Positions 12,922 to 21,576 of a stretch of DNA of 64,000 bases are shown piece by piece. The translations under genes were made by a program, and so were the position numbers. Source of the stretch: Acidobacteriota bacterium (GTDB lineage Bacteria; Acidobacteriota; Vicinamibacteria; Fen-336). The notes under the pieces were generated by a model. That model did not search any database and was not told where the DNA came from. It was given only the letters and a program-made list of their open reading frames with translations. The stretch is from positions 1 through 64,000 of the forward strand of contig WYBL01000081.1 of assembly GCA_011526565.1 (NCBI GenBank), read 5' to 3'. Position 1 is the first letter of the stretch; the number at the start of each line of letters is the position of its first letter.

Positions 12922-14040
12922 TCAGCCGCGAATGATCTGCGCCATGCAGTCCGCGAGCTTCTCCGGCGTGCACACGAGGACGTCCATGCCGACCTTGCGG
13001 AGCTTGCGAGCGGTCGGCTTGTTGTAGGCCGGGCGGGCGTCGTACCCCAGCGCGCCGAGTCCGATCATGCGGATGCCGCTGCGGGCCATCTCCTCGACCT
13101 GGCGCACGAGCGCGCCCTCCGGGCCGCCTTCGTAGAAGTCCGTGATCAGCACGACGATGGTCCGAGCGGGTTCGCGCACGAGCTGGTTCGCGTACTGCAG
13201 GGCCTGGGCGATCAGCGTGCCGCCTCCGAGCTGCACGCGGAGCAGCACGTCGACCGGCTGGCCGACCTGGTCCGAGAGATCCACGATCTGGGTGTCGAAC
13301 AGGAACAGGGACGTGCGGACCGACGGCAGCTCGTGGAAGATCGAGGCCATCACCGCGGAGTGGATCGCCGAGTCGAGCATCGAGCCCGACTGGTCGACCG
13401 CGATCACGACGTGCCAGGGGCGACGGTTGCGCTCGGCCGCGAAGTAGTAGACGCGGTCCACCAGCAGCCGGCCGTGGCGGCGGTCGTAGTGCTTCAGGTT
13501 GCGGCGGAGCGTGGTCTTGAGATCGAGGTTGCGCCAGACCCGGCGCGGCGAGTGCCGGTCGCGCCGAATCGCGCCCGTGATCGCGGTCTCCACCTGAAGC
13601 TGCATCCGGCGCTTCAGCTCCTCCACCACCTTCTCGATGATGCGCCGGGCCAGCGCGCGGGTCCGCTCGTCGAGCAGGTCCTTGTGGGTCAGCAGCGTCT
13701 TCACCAGCTCCGTGCTGGGCTCGATCCGCTCGAGCAGCTTGGGCTGGTCGAGCAGCTCGCGGATGCCGCGGCGCCGCACGAGTTCCCGCTCCATCACCTC
13801 GCGCGCCTGCCGCGGAAACAGCTCGCCCACGCCGTCAACCCACTGCGGAACGGTCAGCGCCGACGGGCCGCGCCCACCCGTGCGCGATCCCGTCGATTCG
13901 GGGGCGTCCTGGTAGAGGAAGCCGACGAGCTGCTCGATCCGTTGCAGCCGCGGGTCGCCGCCCAGGCTCAGCCCGGCAGCCTCCGCGTCACGTCCCAGCA
14001 CCAGCCGCCAGCGCGCCACCTGGGGGGCCTGGCTGGGCAT
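12922..14040 (-). CDS. VWA domain protein of a MoxR-associated operon
   Basis: A 372-residue protein with a helical N-terminal half and a C-terminal von Willebrand factor A domain (about 205-365). The metal-ion-dependent adhesion site is intact: DQSGS near residue 220, the threonine in GGGTLIAQAL, and ITDFYEGG. MoxR AAA+ proteins and VWA partners form known chaperone pairs (RavA-ViaA, CoxD-CoxE, NorQ-NorD); the VWA protein usually recognises the client. The ATG at 14040 overlaps the stop of the DUF5682 gene (TGATG), preferred over a Met four codons upstream. Last gene of the seven-gene operon. Client unknown. Confidence 0.88.
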   Translation of the reverse strand: MPSQAPQVARWRLVLGRDAEAAGLSLGGDPRLQRIEQLVGFLYQDAPESTGSRTGGRGPSALTVPQWVDGVGELFPRQAREVMERELVRRRGIRELLDQPKLLERIEPSTELVKTLLTHKDLLDERTRALARRIIEKVVEELKRRMQLQVETAITGAIRRDRHSPRRVWRNLDLKTTLRRNLKHYDRRHGRLLVDRVYYFAAERNRRPWHVVIAVDQSGSMLDSAIHSAVMASIFHELPSVRTSLFLFDTQIVDLSDQVGQPVDVLLRVQLGGGTLIAQALQYANQLVREPARTIVVLITDFYEGGPEGALVRQVEEMARSGIRMIGLGALGYDARPAYNKPTARKLRKVGMDVLVCTPEKLADCMAQIIRG

Positions 14041-16454
14041 CAGAATCCCCACTCGGACAGGATGCGGCCGGCCCGTTCATCGAGTCGCGCCAGCAGCACG
14101 CCGGCGGCCACCGAGGTGGAGAGGCGGGTGAGCTGTTCGGGTTCCTTGAGACCGTGGCGCTGCGCCACGCGGTCCGCGAGTGTCTGGCGCTGGCGTTCGT
14201 GGAGACGGCCGAACGCCGAGCGCAGGCGCGGGAGCATCACCAGGAACGCGTCGTGGTCGGCCGCCGCCAGCAGGTCGTCGACCGCGTTCACGAGGTGATC
14301 GGCCCCGAGCAACAGCGAGGTGCGGCTGGCGGCCAGCATCCCGTCCAGGAACTCTCCGGCTGCCACCATGCGCTCCGGGGGCTCGCGGGCCCACGCCGCG
14401 AGGGCGGAACTCGTGTCCTCCGGCGAAGCGACGCGGAGCTCGGCCAGCATGCCCAGGAACGCGCCGCGCAGGAAGGGGACCTGGCTCGCGTCGGCCGCGC
14501 CCCGGACGTGCTGGACGAGCACGTCGCGATCGAGCGCTCCACTCTCGTCGCCGAGCAGGGTCTCGGCCACCACCCGCAGCGCTTCCACGATGTGTTCCTG
14601 CTCGGCGTCCGGCGCGTTCGCCGCCTCGCCCAGGGCGAAGCAGGCCCGGTCGAAACACTGCTCGACGAGATCGTCGAACCGCTCGCGGCGCACCTGCTGG
14701 TAGACCAGTTGCCGGCGCAGGACCTGGATGTGGCGGAGGCCCGTGGCCAGCGACACGAACCGTGGATCGGTGGCGACGGCGGCCCGGCACGCGCGCTCGG
14801 CCTCGTCGACCAGGGTCGGCAGGTCCATCTCGAGCGCCTCGCGGAGCCTCTGAGCCGTCAGCCCGGCCTGATCGGCGTGCTGGGCGAGCTGCTCGCGCAG
14901 CCGTGCCAGCGACGCGGTCTCGATCGTGTCGCCGTACAGGGCGCACTCGACCAGCGTCGGCTCGACTTCGGGACTCCACAGCAGGCGCCACACCTCCTTG
15001 AAGAGGGTGCCTCCGGTCGGACCGGCGCCGCCGGCCTCGAACAGCTCGACGAGCGGCACCTTAAGGAAGGCGAGGCGGTGCAGGAAGGCCGACCGCGAGC
15101 GCCCGTCGCCCTCGCGCCGGTCGATCCTGACCGTGATCCGCTTCTCCTGGTCGATCACCTCGCCCAGCTCCAGGCGGACGAGCTGCTCGTGGAAGTCCGC
15201 GACCAGCGGCAGCCGCCCCAGCTCGGGCGTGACCGCGCCGATCCGGGACCCGATGTCCGTGGCGTCGATCGCTTCCCGCAGCGGGCCGCCGTGCCGCTCG
15301 GGGCTTCCCTTGCAGCAGCAGGTGAACAGCGCGTCGTGGACGTCGTCGAGGATCGGCGTCCCGCGCTGGCGCAGCGCGGCGAGCATGCGGGCGTGCTGGG
15401 CGACGCTGATCGCGTCGGCGGAGGAGACCATTTCCCCCGCCCGGCGCGCCCGCTTGAGAGTCGCCACGACGTGGCGCGCCAGCAGCTCGTCGAGGTCGCC
15501 GCCCTCCCCCAGTTCCCACACCGACTGGTAGAACTGCGGGGCTCGGTTGCCGGCACCGTAGCCCGAGAGCTCGGAGACGCGGAAGAAGGAGTAGGGGACC
15601 ACGGACGTGAGCCAGGTGCCGGCCGGGATGTCCGGCGGCGGCGTCTGGTCCTCGCGGTCGAGGAAGAGGTGGAATCCACCGCAGACCACCATCGCCTGGG
15701 CGGGGCGCAGGCCCCTGCGTTCGAGTCCCGCGCGGATCGCCCGCCACATGAAACGCTCGCGCTCCCGGGTGCCGTCCGCGGCCAGCCGTTCCGGAGCCGC
15801 CGTCGCTCTCGCGGCGGCGCAGAAGGTGGCCAGCTCGCGACGAAACGTCTCGCGGTCTCGCACGGCATCGCCGAACTCGAACAGGCTGTCCCACGCCTGG
15901 TCCCAGCTCCGGAAGCCGGCCGCCTCGGCGAGACCCTGGTAGAAGCGGCTCTCGACGAGGGCCGCCTCGGGATCGGGCGGCGGGGCCGGGGGCGCGTCCT
16001 CGGCCCCCGCCGGGAGCCGCCGCACCAGGGCCGCGTGGGGCAGGTCGATCAGCTCCACCTCGGCGCCGATCGCGGAAGCGGTCTTCATGGCGACGTACTC
16101 GGGGGAGTAGGCGAGCAGCGGATACCACGCGGCGAGGCGCGCGGGGACCCGCTCGCCGGGGCCCGCCCCGTCCGAAAGCCCCAGCACGTCGTGGTCGTCG
16201 CGGAACGAGGAGTAGAGCGCCACCGGCGGCCGCGTGCGCGGGTGGACGACGAAGCGCACCAAGTCCGTCGCTTCGGACGGCCCCTCGACGAAGACGACGC
16301 GGGGCTTCCGCTCGCGAATCGCGGCTTCGAGGTGCCGCGCCACGCGCGGCGAGTGGTGCCGCACCGGAAACCAGTGGAGCTCGTCCGACAGGACCCTCTC
16401 CACCGCCTCGCGGACCGGGGCCTCGTGCAGCTCGGGCAGGGGCAGCGCGCTCAC
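14040..16454 (-). CDS. DUF5682 family protein
   Basis: An 804-residue protein of the DUF5682 type. Its N-terminal part shows a compact alpha/beta core with HWFPVRHHSPRVARHL followed by PRVVFVEGPSEATDLV, and later VVCGGFHLFLD and LTSVVPYSFFRVSELSGYGAGNRAPQ-like blocks. The histidines and acids near the N-terminus could form an active site, but activity is unknown. DUF5682 genes characteristically sit between a MoxR ATPase and a VWA gene, as here. The GTG start at 16454 overlaps the MoxR stop (GTGA). The middle and C-terminal parts are long helical regions, possibly a scaffold. Confidence 0.85.
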   Translation of the reverse strand: MSALPLPELHEAPVREAVERVLSDELHWFPVRHHSPRVARHLEAAIRERKPRVVFVEGPSEATDLVRFVVHPRTRPPVALYSSFRDDHDVLGLSDGAGPGERVPARLAAWYPLLAYSPEYVAMKTASAIGAEVELIDLPHAALVRRLPAGAEDAPPAPPPDPEAALVESRFYQGLAEAAGFRSWDQAWDSLFEFGDAVRDRETFRRELATFCAAARATAAPERLAADGTRERERFMWRAIRAGLERRGLRPAQAMVVCGGFHLFLDREDQTPPPDIPAGTWLTSVVPYSFFRVSELSGYGAGNRAPQFYQSVWELGEGGDLDELLARHVVATLKRARRAGEMVSSADAISVAQHARMLAALRQRGTPILDDVHDALFTCCCKGSPERHGGPLREAIDATDIGSRIGAVTPELGRLPLVADFHEQLVRLELGEVIDQEKRITVRIDRREGDGRSRSAFLHRLAFLKVPLVELFEAGGAGPTGGTLFKEVWRLLWSPEVEPTLVECALYGDTIETASLARLREQLAQHADQAGLTAQRLREALEMDLPTLVDEAERACRAAVATDPRFVSLATGLRHIQVLRRQLVYQQVRRERFDDLVEQCFDRACFALGEAANAPDAEQEHIVEALRVVAETLLGDESGALDRDVLVQHVRGAADASQVPFLRGAFLGMLAELRVASPEDTSSALAAWAREPPERMVAAGEFLDGMLAASRTSLLLGADHLVNAVDDLLAAADHDAFLVMLPRLRSAFGRLHERQRQTLADRVAQRHGLKEPEQLTRLSTSVAAGVLLARLDERAGRILSEWGF

Positions 16455-17599
16455 TTTCCGGGCACGACCTCCTGGAGGCCACGGTAGAAGGCGTCCCAGT
16501 CGGGGTCCTTCACGGCGCGCTTCTTGGCGACGAGCGTGGCGTACTCGCGCAGTGCGCCGAGGTCGGTCAGGTCCTCCTTCACGATCGAGCCGACGATGTT
16601 GCGGGCAATGTCGCCGCCCCCCAGCTTCTTCTTGCCGAAGAACGTAGCGCGCAGGGTGGCTTCCACCGCGACGCCGATGGCCTCGGCGGTGGAGAGCGTC
16701 GTCGAGGGCTGCTTGAGACTGACGCCCTCGGCGCTCTGCCCGTCGCGAATCTCGCGGAACACGGTCGCGATCAGCTCCGCGATGCGCGGCGGGACCTCCA
16801 TCGGCAACCGGTAGCGCTCGAGCAGTTCCGCCGAGCGCTGCTGCACGATCTGCACCTCGGTCTTGGCTTCGTCGACGACCGGGATGTGGATGTAGTTGAA
16901 GCGCCGCTTGAGCGCCGCCGACAGCTCGTTCACCCCCTGGTCGCGGGTGTTGGCGGTGGCGATCACGTTGAAGCCGGGGCGGGCCCACACCATGTTGGCG
17001 TCCGGCAGCTCGGGCACGGCGATCGCCTTGTCGGAGAGGATCGACACCAGTGCGTCCTGGACGTCGGGGACGCAGCGCGTGATCTCCTCGAAGCGCAGCA
17101 GGCCGCCCGATCGCATCGCGACCATGGTGGGCGCGGGGATCAGGTTGGCGGGCGTCGGCCCTTCGGCGATCACCCGGGCGATGTTCCACGAGTACTTGAC
17201 CTGTTCCTCGGTGGTCCCGGCCGTGCCCTGGATGGTGAGCGTCGAGTTCCCGCTGATCGCCGCGGCGAGGTGCTCGGAGAGCCAGCTCTTGCCCGTGCCC
17301 GGGTCCCCCAGCAACAGCAGCGCCCGCTCCGAGGCCAGCGTCACGATCGCCCGCTCCACGATCGAGCGGTCGCCGTAGAACTTGGTCGTGATCGGCACCG
17401 CCCGCTTCCGGCCGCCGACCTTGGCCTCCACCGTGACGCCGCCCACGACGTAGGTCAGCACCGATCGCGGCGACAGCCGCCAGTTCTCGGGCCGCTCCTG
17501 GTCGTCGGCCTGTGCGAGCGCCTCGAGCTCCTCGCGGTAGCGGACCTCGGCGGGCTCGCGCAGCCGCTCTCGCCCGTCTGACTTCTGCTCGTCCGCCAT
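16451..17599 (-). CDS. MoxR-family AAA+ ATPase
   Basis: A 382-residue AAA+ ATPase. Walker A GDPGTGKS lies near residue 105, Walker B-type LLRFEEI follows, and the sensor region reads FNVIATANTRDQG; the set is typical of MoxR and related dynein-like AAA+ proteins. It should use ATP to remodel a client together with the VWA protein encoded two genes downstream. The start at 17599 is chosen because AAGGAGAGG lies immediately upstream, the best ribosome-binding site in the operon; the longer upstream reading frame overlaps the 369-residue gene. Only a 14-base gap separates it from that gene. Confidence 0.92.
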   Translation of the reverse strand: MADEQKSDGRERLREPAEVRYREELEALAQADDQERPENWRLSPRSVLTYVVGGVTVEAKVGGRKRAVPITTKFYGDRSIVERAIVTLASERALLLLGDPGTGKSWLSEHLAAAISGNSTLTIQGTAGTTEEQVKYSWNIARVIAEGPTPANLIPAPTMVAMRSGGLLRFEEITRCVPDVQDALVSILSDKAIAVPELPDANMVWARPGFNVIATANTRDQGVNELSAALKRRFNYIHIPVVDEAKTEVQIVQQRSAELLERYRLPMEVPPRIAELIATVFREIRDGQSAEGVSLKQPSTTLSTAEAIGVAVEATLRATFFGKKKLGGGDIARNIVGSIVKEDLTDLGALREYATLVAKKRAVKDPDWDAFYRGLQEVVPGK

Positions 17600-17613
17600 C
17601 GCGATCCTCTCCT

Positions 17614-18723
17614 TCAGGTGAACTTGAGCGCCTTGACCAGCGACGCGGCGTCGAACGCGGCGTCCTTCAACTGCACCGCCACCGGCCCGTCCGCGGCGAA
17701 GAACGTGAGCGGCTGGAATACGAAGCGGCACATCTCGTAGTGGAGGACCCCGAACAACGGCCGCTTCTGGGTCCGCGTCCAGCCACCGAGGGCCTCCCTC
17801 AGCGGCGCGTCTTCGCCACCGGTGCCGGTGACGACCACGTATTCGCCTTCGGGGGTCGCGACCGGGAAGCGCAACTGGTGCTCCCGTTCCACGACCTCCG
17901 GCTTGCCGACCTTGAAGTCGCGCAACGCGAGCTCCTCGTGGAGTTCGATCTCGAGGTCGAAAGGACCGGGCTGGTGGGCGACCAGGCGCTCCAGGGCCCG
18001 CCTCGGGTCGAAAGCCAGCAGCGGTTCCCAGTCGGCCACCCGCTCGTCGAGCGACTCGACCCTGGACTCCCGGGACAGGTTGAGGCGGCCGTCTTCGGTG
18101 AGCGTCGCCCCGGTCACGCGCACCGCTTTCCCCGGCAGCCACACGTTGGGCTTGAACCCCTGCGGCTGCGGGAGGTGGAGGCACGCTTCGGCAGCGAGTT
18201 CCACGTCGGGCTTCAAGGGAAACACCACCGACCAGACGACGGGAGCGCCCGCCCCGAGCCCCTCCACCGCACGAAGCGTACGCAACCGGAACTCGAACGC
18301 GGCGAAGGCGCCCGGCACCACCCGCTTGGCCACCCCGAGGCTGACCAGGTCGAGGCTCGCAACGGCGCGGCTGCCCGGCTGCCGGGTGAGCTGCCTCCAG
18401 TGCTCCTCGTCCTCCCGCGCGAGGGCTCGCTGGAGGCCGTGGCTGAGCATCCAGGCGCGGCTCAGGAAGAAGGCGAATCGGCGGCGCGAGAAGCTGGGGT
18501 CGTTGCGCGCGAAGCGGCCGAGCTCCTCGGTCGCCACACGCAGCGTGAACCCCAGCCGCAGCAGGCGCATCCGCGACGCCGCCTCGAAGGAGACGAAGAG
18601 CGTCTGGCGCGTCGCCTCCGAGGCGGCGGCGAGCCCGGTCAGCAGCAGGTCCTCGACCGCCGCCTGCAGGTCGGCGAGCAGCCGGGCCAGGGCGGCGCGC
18701 TCGGGCGGCGGCGGGAGACTCAC
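17614..18723 (-). CDS. Unknown 369-residue protein of the MoxR/VWA operon
   Basis: No family recognised. The N-terminal ~60 residues are helical, and residues ~15-36 resemble the start of the 111-residue protein encoded just upstream (LQAxxEDLxxxGLxAA shared). The middle and C-terminal parts look like a mixed alpha/beta domain with a hydrophobic YVVVTGTGGED segment and FKPNVWLPGKAV. No signal peptide or membrane helix. GTG start overlaps the preceding TGA (GTGA). Its position matches where other MoxR-DUF5682-VWA clusters carry an uncharacterised partner, so a role as core component or adaptor is plausible but not shown. Confidence 0.75.
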   Translation of the reverse strand: MSLPPPPERAALARLLADLQAAVEDLLLTGLAAASEATRQTLFVSFEAASRMRLLRLGFTLRVATEELGRFARNDPSFSRRRFAFFLSRAWMLSHGLQRALAREDEEHWRQLTRQPGSRAVASLDLVSLGVAKRVVPGAFAAFEFRLRTLRAVEGLGAGAPVVWSVVFPLKPDVELAAEACLHLPQPQGFKPNVWLPGKAVRVTGATLTEDGRLNLSRESRVESLDERVADWEPLLAFDPRRALERLVAHQPGPFDLEIELHEELALRDFKVGKPEVVEREHQLRFPVATPEGEYVVVTGTGGEDAPLREALGGWTRTQKRPLFGVLHYEMCRFVFQPLTFFAADGPVAVQLKDAAFDAASLVKALKFT

Positions 18724-19055
18724 TCGTCGCCGCTCTCGGGACGGGCTGCTTCGACCAGCGCCCGCATCCGGGCCGCCGCGAACTCGAGCGTCAGCAGTCG
18801 CTCGAAGACGCGCAGGCTGGCCTGGGTGCGCATCAGTTCCGCCGCCGCACCACGATCCCCGTCCCGAATCGCGGCGCGCAGGCCGTCGAGCCGAGCGACC
18901 AGGTGCGTGGCCCCGACCTGGTCGAACTCGGCTCGCATGGCGTCGAACACCTGCAGTCGCTCGGGACCGGCGGCTCGCAGGCCTCCGACGGCGAGGTCTT
19001 CGATCTCGGCCTGCAGGCGGCCGAGCGTGTAGGCGATCTCGAGCGCTTCGCTCAC
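18720..19055 (-). CDS. Unknown small helical protein of the MoxR/VWA operon
   Basis: A 111-residue, almost entirely helical protein rich in Ala, Leu, Arg and Glu, with no recognised domain. It begins YTLGRLQAEIEDLAVGGLRA and so shares a motif with the N-terminus of the next protein, LQAAVEDLLLTGLAAA. The GTG start overlaps the stop of the BRCT/SWIM-like gene and its own stop overlaps the next GTG, so it is locked into the operon. It could be a dimerisation or adaptor subunit; that is inference. It is too short for confident assignment on sequence alone. Confidence 0.7.
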   Translation of the reverse strand: MSEALEIAYTLGRLQAEIEDLAVGGLRAAGPERLQVFDAMRAEFDQVGATHLVARLDGLRAAIRDGDRGAAAELMRTQASLRVFERLLTLEFAAARMRALVEAARPESGDE

Positions 19056-20089
19056 AGGGCGTAGTAGTCCTCGGGCAAGGTCTCGGTGGGGCGCCAGTCC
19101 ACCTCTCCGGCCTGGGCCGCGCGATAGCGCAGCAGCAGTTCGGCGCCCTCCGGGCTCTTGTCGAGCGGCCACTGGTCGGCGGCGATCCGCGCCCACTCGA
19201 ACGCGTGGCGGGGATCGAGCTGGCCCGCCGCGGCCAGGCCCAGCATCAGCACGACGAGGTGCTTGCAGATCTCGCCGCCACCCTGGCCCATGCACGGCTG
19301 CAACCCGGCATCGAAGCAGCCGAAGCGCCCCGCGTCGCCGATCCAGCAGGCGTAGAACGCGTCCTCCAGGGTCTGGCTCTTGACGATGCCGCCGACGGAT
19401 CGCGGGGTGGCTTCGCTGTAGAGATGGAAGGACTGCTGCTTGAGCATCTGAACGCCGCGTTCGACCTTCTTCGGGTCCGTGAGCGAACGGAGGTGGAGCG
19501 CCAGCGCGCGGACGTCGAACTGCGCGTCCTGCGGTCGGCGCACGCAGGCCAGCAGCGCGACGAACTGCTCCTCGTCGAGGACCCGGACCTCGGGGCACGT
19601 GGCCTGCACCCGGCGCTCCAGGTCGGCCTTTCCCTTCTGGCGGCCCGGGCCCACCACGAGAAAGTCGACCTCGGTGGCTTCCGGGCCGACCACGACGGCC
19701 CCGGCCGCCTCGACCATGGCGGCGGGGCCGTCGACGTCGAGTCCGCGCGAGAAGCCGCCGGCGAAGAGAAAACGGCGGCCCTCCAGCCTGGGTCGCACGA
19801 GGTGCAGGAACTCCCGCTCGTCGAGGACCCGGGGGCCTTTCCCCTTCGCCTGCAGGCGGGCGGCCGCGTCCCGCGCGGCTTTCTTGCCCGGGCCCGGCTT
19901 GTCGCCCAGCACCAGGTAGTCTGCCCCCGGAACGCGCGGCACGACGCGGGCGCCATGACGGGTCACGTGCTCGCGCGGGCCCTTGACGCCGAAGGTCGCC
20001 GGCCAACGGGCGAAGGCTCCGAAGAAGGCGAACTTCTTCCCGGCCAGGTCCTCCTGCAGGTCGAGCGCCAGTGGCTTCGGCTTCTTCAT
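19052..20089 (-). CDS. Tandem BRCT domains plus SWIM-like zinc domain protein
   Basis: A 345-residue protein. Two BRCT-like repeats cover about residues 10-95 (GKKFAFFGAF, ADYLVLGDK, RVLDEREFLHL) and 100-185 (GRRFLFAGGF, VDFLVVGPG, RVLDEEQFVAL). The C-terminal domain carries a SWIM-like metal site, Cys258-x7-Cys266-x8-Cys275-Lys-His277, flanked by GGIVKSQ and the ending VDWRPTETLPEDYYAL. BRCT pairs bind phosphoproteins or DNA ends, and SWIM fingers bind DNA or protein. ATG overlaps the stop of the pentapeptide-repeat gene (TGATG). The C-terminal domain is paralogous to that protein's C-terminus. Confidence 0.85.
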   Translation of the reverse strand: MKKPKPLALDLQEDLAGKKFAFFGAFARWPATFGVKGPREHVTRHGARVVPRVPGADYLVLGDKPGPGKKAARDAAARLQAKGKGPRVLDEREFLHLVRPRLEGRRFLFAGGFSRGLDVDGPAAMVEAAGAVVVGPEATEVDFLVVGPGRQKGKADLERRVQATCPEVRVLDEEQFVALLACVRRPQDAQFDVRALALHLRSLTDPKKVERGVQMLKQQSFHLYSEATPRSVGGIVKSQTLEDAFYACWIGDAGRFGCFDAGLQPCMGQGGGEICKHLVVLMLGLAAAGQLDPRHAFEWARIAADQWPLDKSPEGAELLLRYRAAQAGEVDWRPTETLPEDYYAL

Positions 20090-21507
20090 CAGTAGGCGTA
20101 GAAGTCCTCGGGGACCGTCTCGGTGGGCCGCCAGTCGATCTCGCCGGCCTCCACGCCCTTGTACCGGATCAGCAGGGCGCTCTGGGCTTCTCGATCGAGC
20201 ATCGGCTTGTGCAACGTGCTGCGCTGGACCCAGTCGTCGAGCGTGTCGGCCGACACTTCCCCGGCCTGCGCCAGGCCGACCACGAGCACGAGCAGGTGCT
20301 TGCAGAGGGCCCCGCGCAGGCCCCCGCAGGCATTGAGGTTCTGCGTGCAGCAGCCGTACGCGCCGTCCGCCGCCAGCGCGGCGGCGTAGACGAGATTCGG
20401 ATCGCTCTGGCTCTTCACGATCCCGGCCAGACGGGACTCGGACACCTCGACGAAGAGCTGGAACCGCTCGGCCTTCAACATACCGAGCGCCTTCGACAGT
20501 CGCGCCTTCTCGATCGACCGCTCGAGGCGCTGCATGAACACGGCAAGGTCGACAGGACCTTCGTCGCGCTTGCGCGCCTCCAGCGCCGCGAGGGCCGCGG
20601 GACTGGGCCCCTTGCCCGTCCAGACCAGTTCGGCGGGCAGGGTGAAGCCCCGCGGCCAGCGAGTGTCGCCGTCGAACAGGGCGCCAGCGAGGCTGGCTGC
20701 GCCGAGGCGCGCCTCCGCCAGGATCGCGCCCTGCAGTTGCGCGCCCGCGAGGTCGGCGCCATCGAGGTCGGCGCCTGTCAGGTCGGCGCCTGCGAGGCGA
20801 ACTCCCGCGAGGCGCGCCTTCCGGAGGTCGGCATTCTCGAATCTCGCCCGCGAGAAGTCGCCACCAGACAGGTCCGCGCCCTCCAGCCGGGCCCCGGTGA
20901 ACGAGGCCTCGGGCATCGACACCAGCCTCGCACCCCGCAGGTCGAGCCCCGAGCAGTCTGCGCGCCGGAACGGGGCGACGAGGTCGGCCTCCGCGTGCCG
21001 GCGATTCCAGCGCTTCACCCCGGCCGGGCCGCCGGCGAGCAGCGCCAGGAGTTCCTGGCGCAGGGCCCTGCTCTCGGCCTGCCTGGCTCGCGCAGCCGCC
21101 TGGGCCTCGGCCGCCTGCTTCGCGAGTTGCTCCTCGCTCGGCGCCACGACACCCAGGGCCTCGTACCACGCCGCCGTGCACAACATCTTCAGGGCGGAAC
21201 CCTTGACCGGGCTCCGGCTGCTGCTGCACGACACCCCGATCGGCTCGAGTGCGCCCTGCTTGCGCGCGTCCTCGATCAGCTCCAGGACCGCATCGCCGAA
21301 CGAGGTCGACCGGCTCCACTGCGGACGGCGGCCGGCGCCAGACAGCACACGGTCCGACGATGCACCCCAGGGCCGATTCCACTGGCGGACTTCCAACTCG
21401 AGCTTGTCGCTTCCGGAGCAGGCAACTTCGAGCGTCGTGGCCAGGTCGTGGGCAGCGGCCGCGACCTGCTCCAGTTCGAGCAGCTTCGGCCCCTTAATGG
21501 AACTCAA
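20089..21507 (-). CDS. Pentapeptide-repeat plus SWIM-like zinc domain protein
   Basis: A 472-residue, first-in-operon protein. An N-terminal domain (about 1-115, possibly beta-rich, unassigned) and a helical linker precede a pentapeptide-repeat right-handed beta-helix at about 181-277 (AxLxx repeats such as ADLTGADLDGADLAGA). The C-terminal domain has a SWIM-like site, Cys386-x7-Cys394-x7-Cys402-Lys-His404, with GIVKSQ upstream and IDWRPTETVPEDFYAY at the end, matching the neighbouring protein. Pentapeptide helices can mimic DNA or serve as scaffolds. TTG start follows GAGAAGG by 8 bases; an in-frame TGA just upstream leaves no earlier start. Confidence 0.85.
   Translation of the reverse strand: MSSIKGPKLLELEQVAAAAHDLATTLEVACSGSDKLELEVRQWNRPWGASSDRVLSGAGRRPQWSRSTSFGDAVLELIEDARKQGALEPIGVSCSSSRSPVKGSALKMLCTAAWYEALGVVAPSEEQLAKQAAEAQAAARARQAESRALRQELLALLAGGPAGVKRWNRRHAEADLVAPFRRADCSGLDLRGARLVSMPEASFTGARLEGADLSGGDFSRARFENADLRKARLAGVRLAGADLTGADLDGADLAGAQLQGAILAEARLGAASLAGALFDGDTRWPRGFTLPAELVWTGKGPSPAALAALEARKRDEGPVDLAVFMQRLERSIEKARLSKALGMLKAERFQLFVEVSESRLAGIVKSQSDPNLVYAAALAADGAYGCCTQNLNACGGLRGALCKHLLVLVVGLAQAGEVSADTLDDWVQRSTLHKPMLDREAQSALLIRYKGVEAGEIDWRPTETVPEDFYAY
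20676..20965 (-). repeat. 15-base tandem repeats encoding the pentapeptide helix
   Basis: On the plus strand, units close to GAGGTCGGCGCCTGC recur about every 15 bases, most clearly at 20745-20835. They encode the five-residue repeats of residues ~181-277. The near-identity of neighbouring units suggests recent unit duplication, so repeat number may vary between strains. Confidence 0.7.
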
Positions 21508-21553
21508 GCTGGCAGCCTTCTCTCATTCCCGCGTCTCGAACCTTTGGGTGAGC

Positions 21554-21576
21554 CCGATGGTGCCATCGGCCGATGG
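21554..21576. promoter_or_regulatory. Triple CCGATGG operator-like array upstream of the MoxR/VWA operon
   Basis: The heptamer CCGATGG occurs three times in alternating orientation: 21554-21560 forward, 21563-21569 reverse, 21570-21576 forward. The right pair forms the perfect 16-base palindrome GCCATCGGCCGATGGC at 21562-21577. It lies 47-69 bases before the TTG start of the first operon gene, where a regulator would act. The cognate regulator is not in view and a convincing -10/-35 pair was not found. Confidence 0.5.

Noticed and set aside
20676..20965. CRISPR-like repeat array
   Set aside because: Units are 15 bases, in frame, without spacers, and encode pentapeptide repeats.
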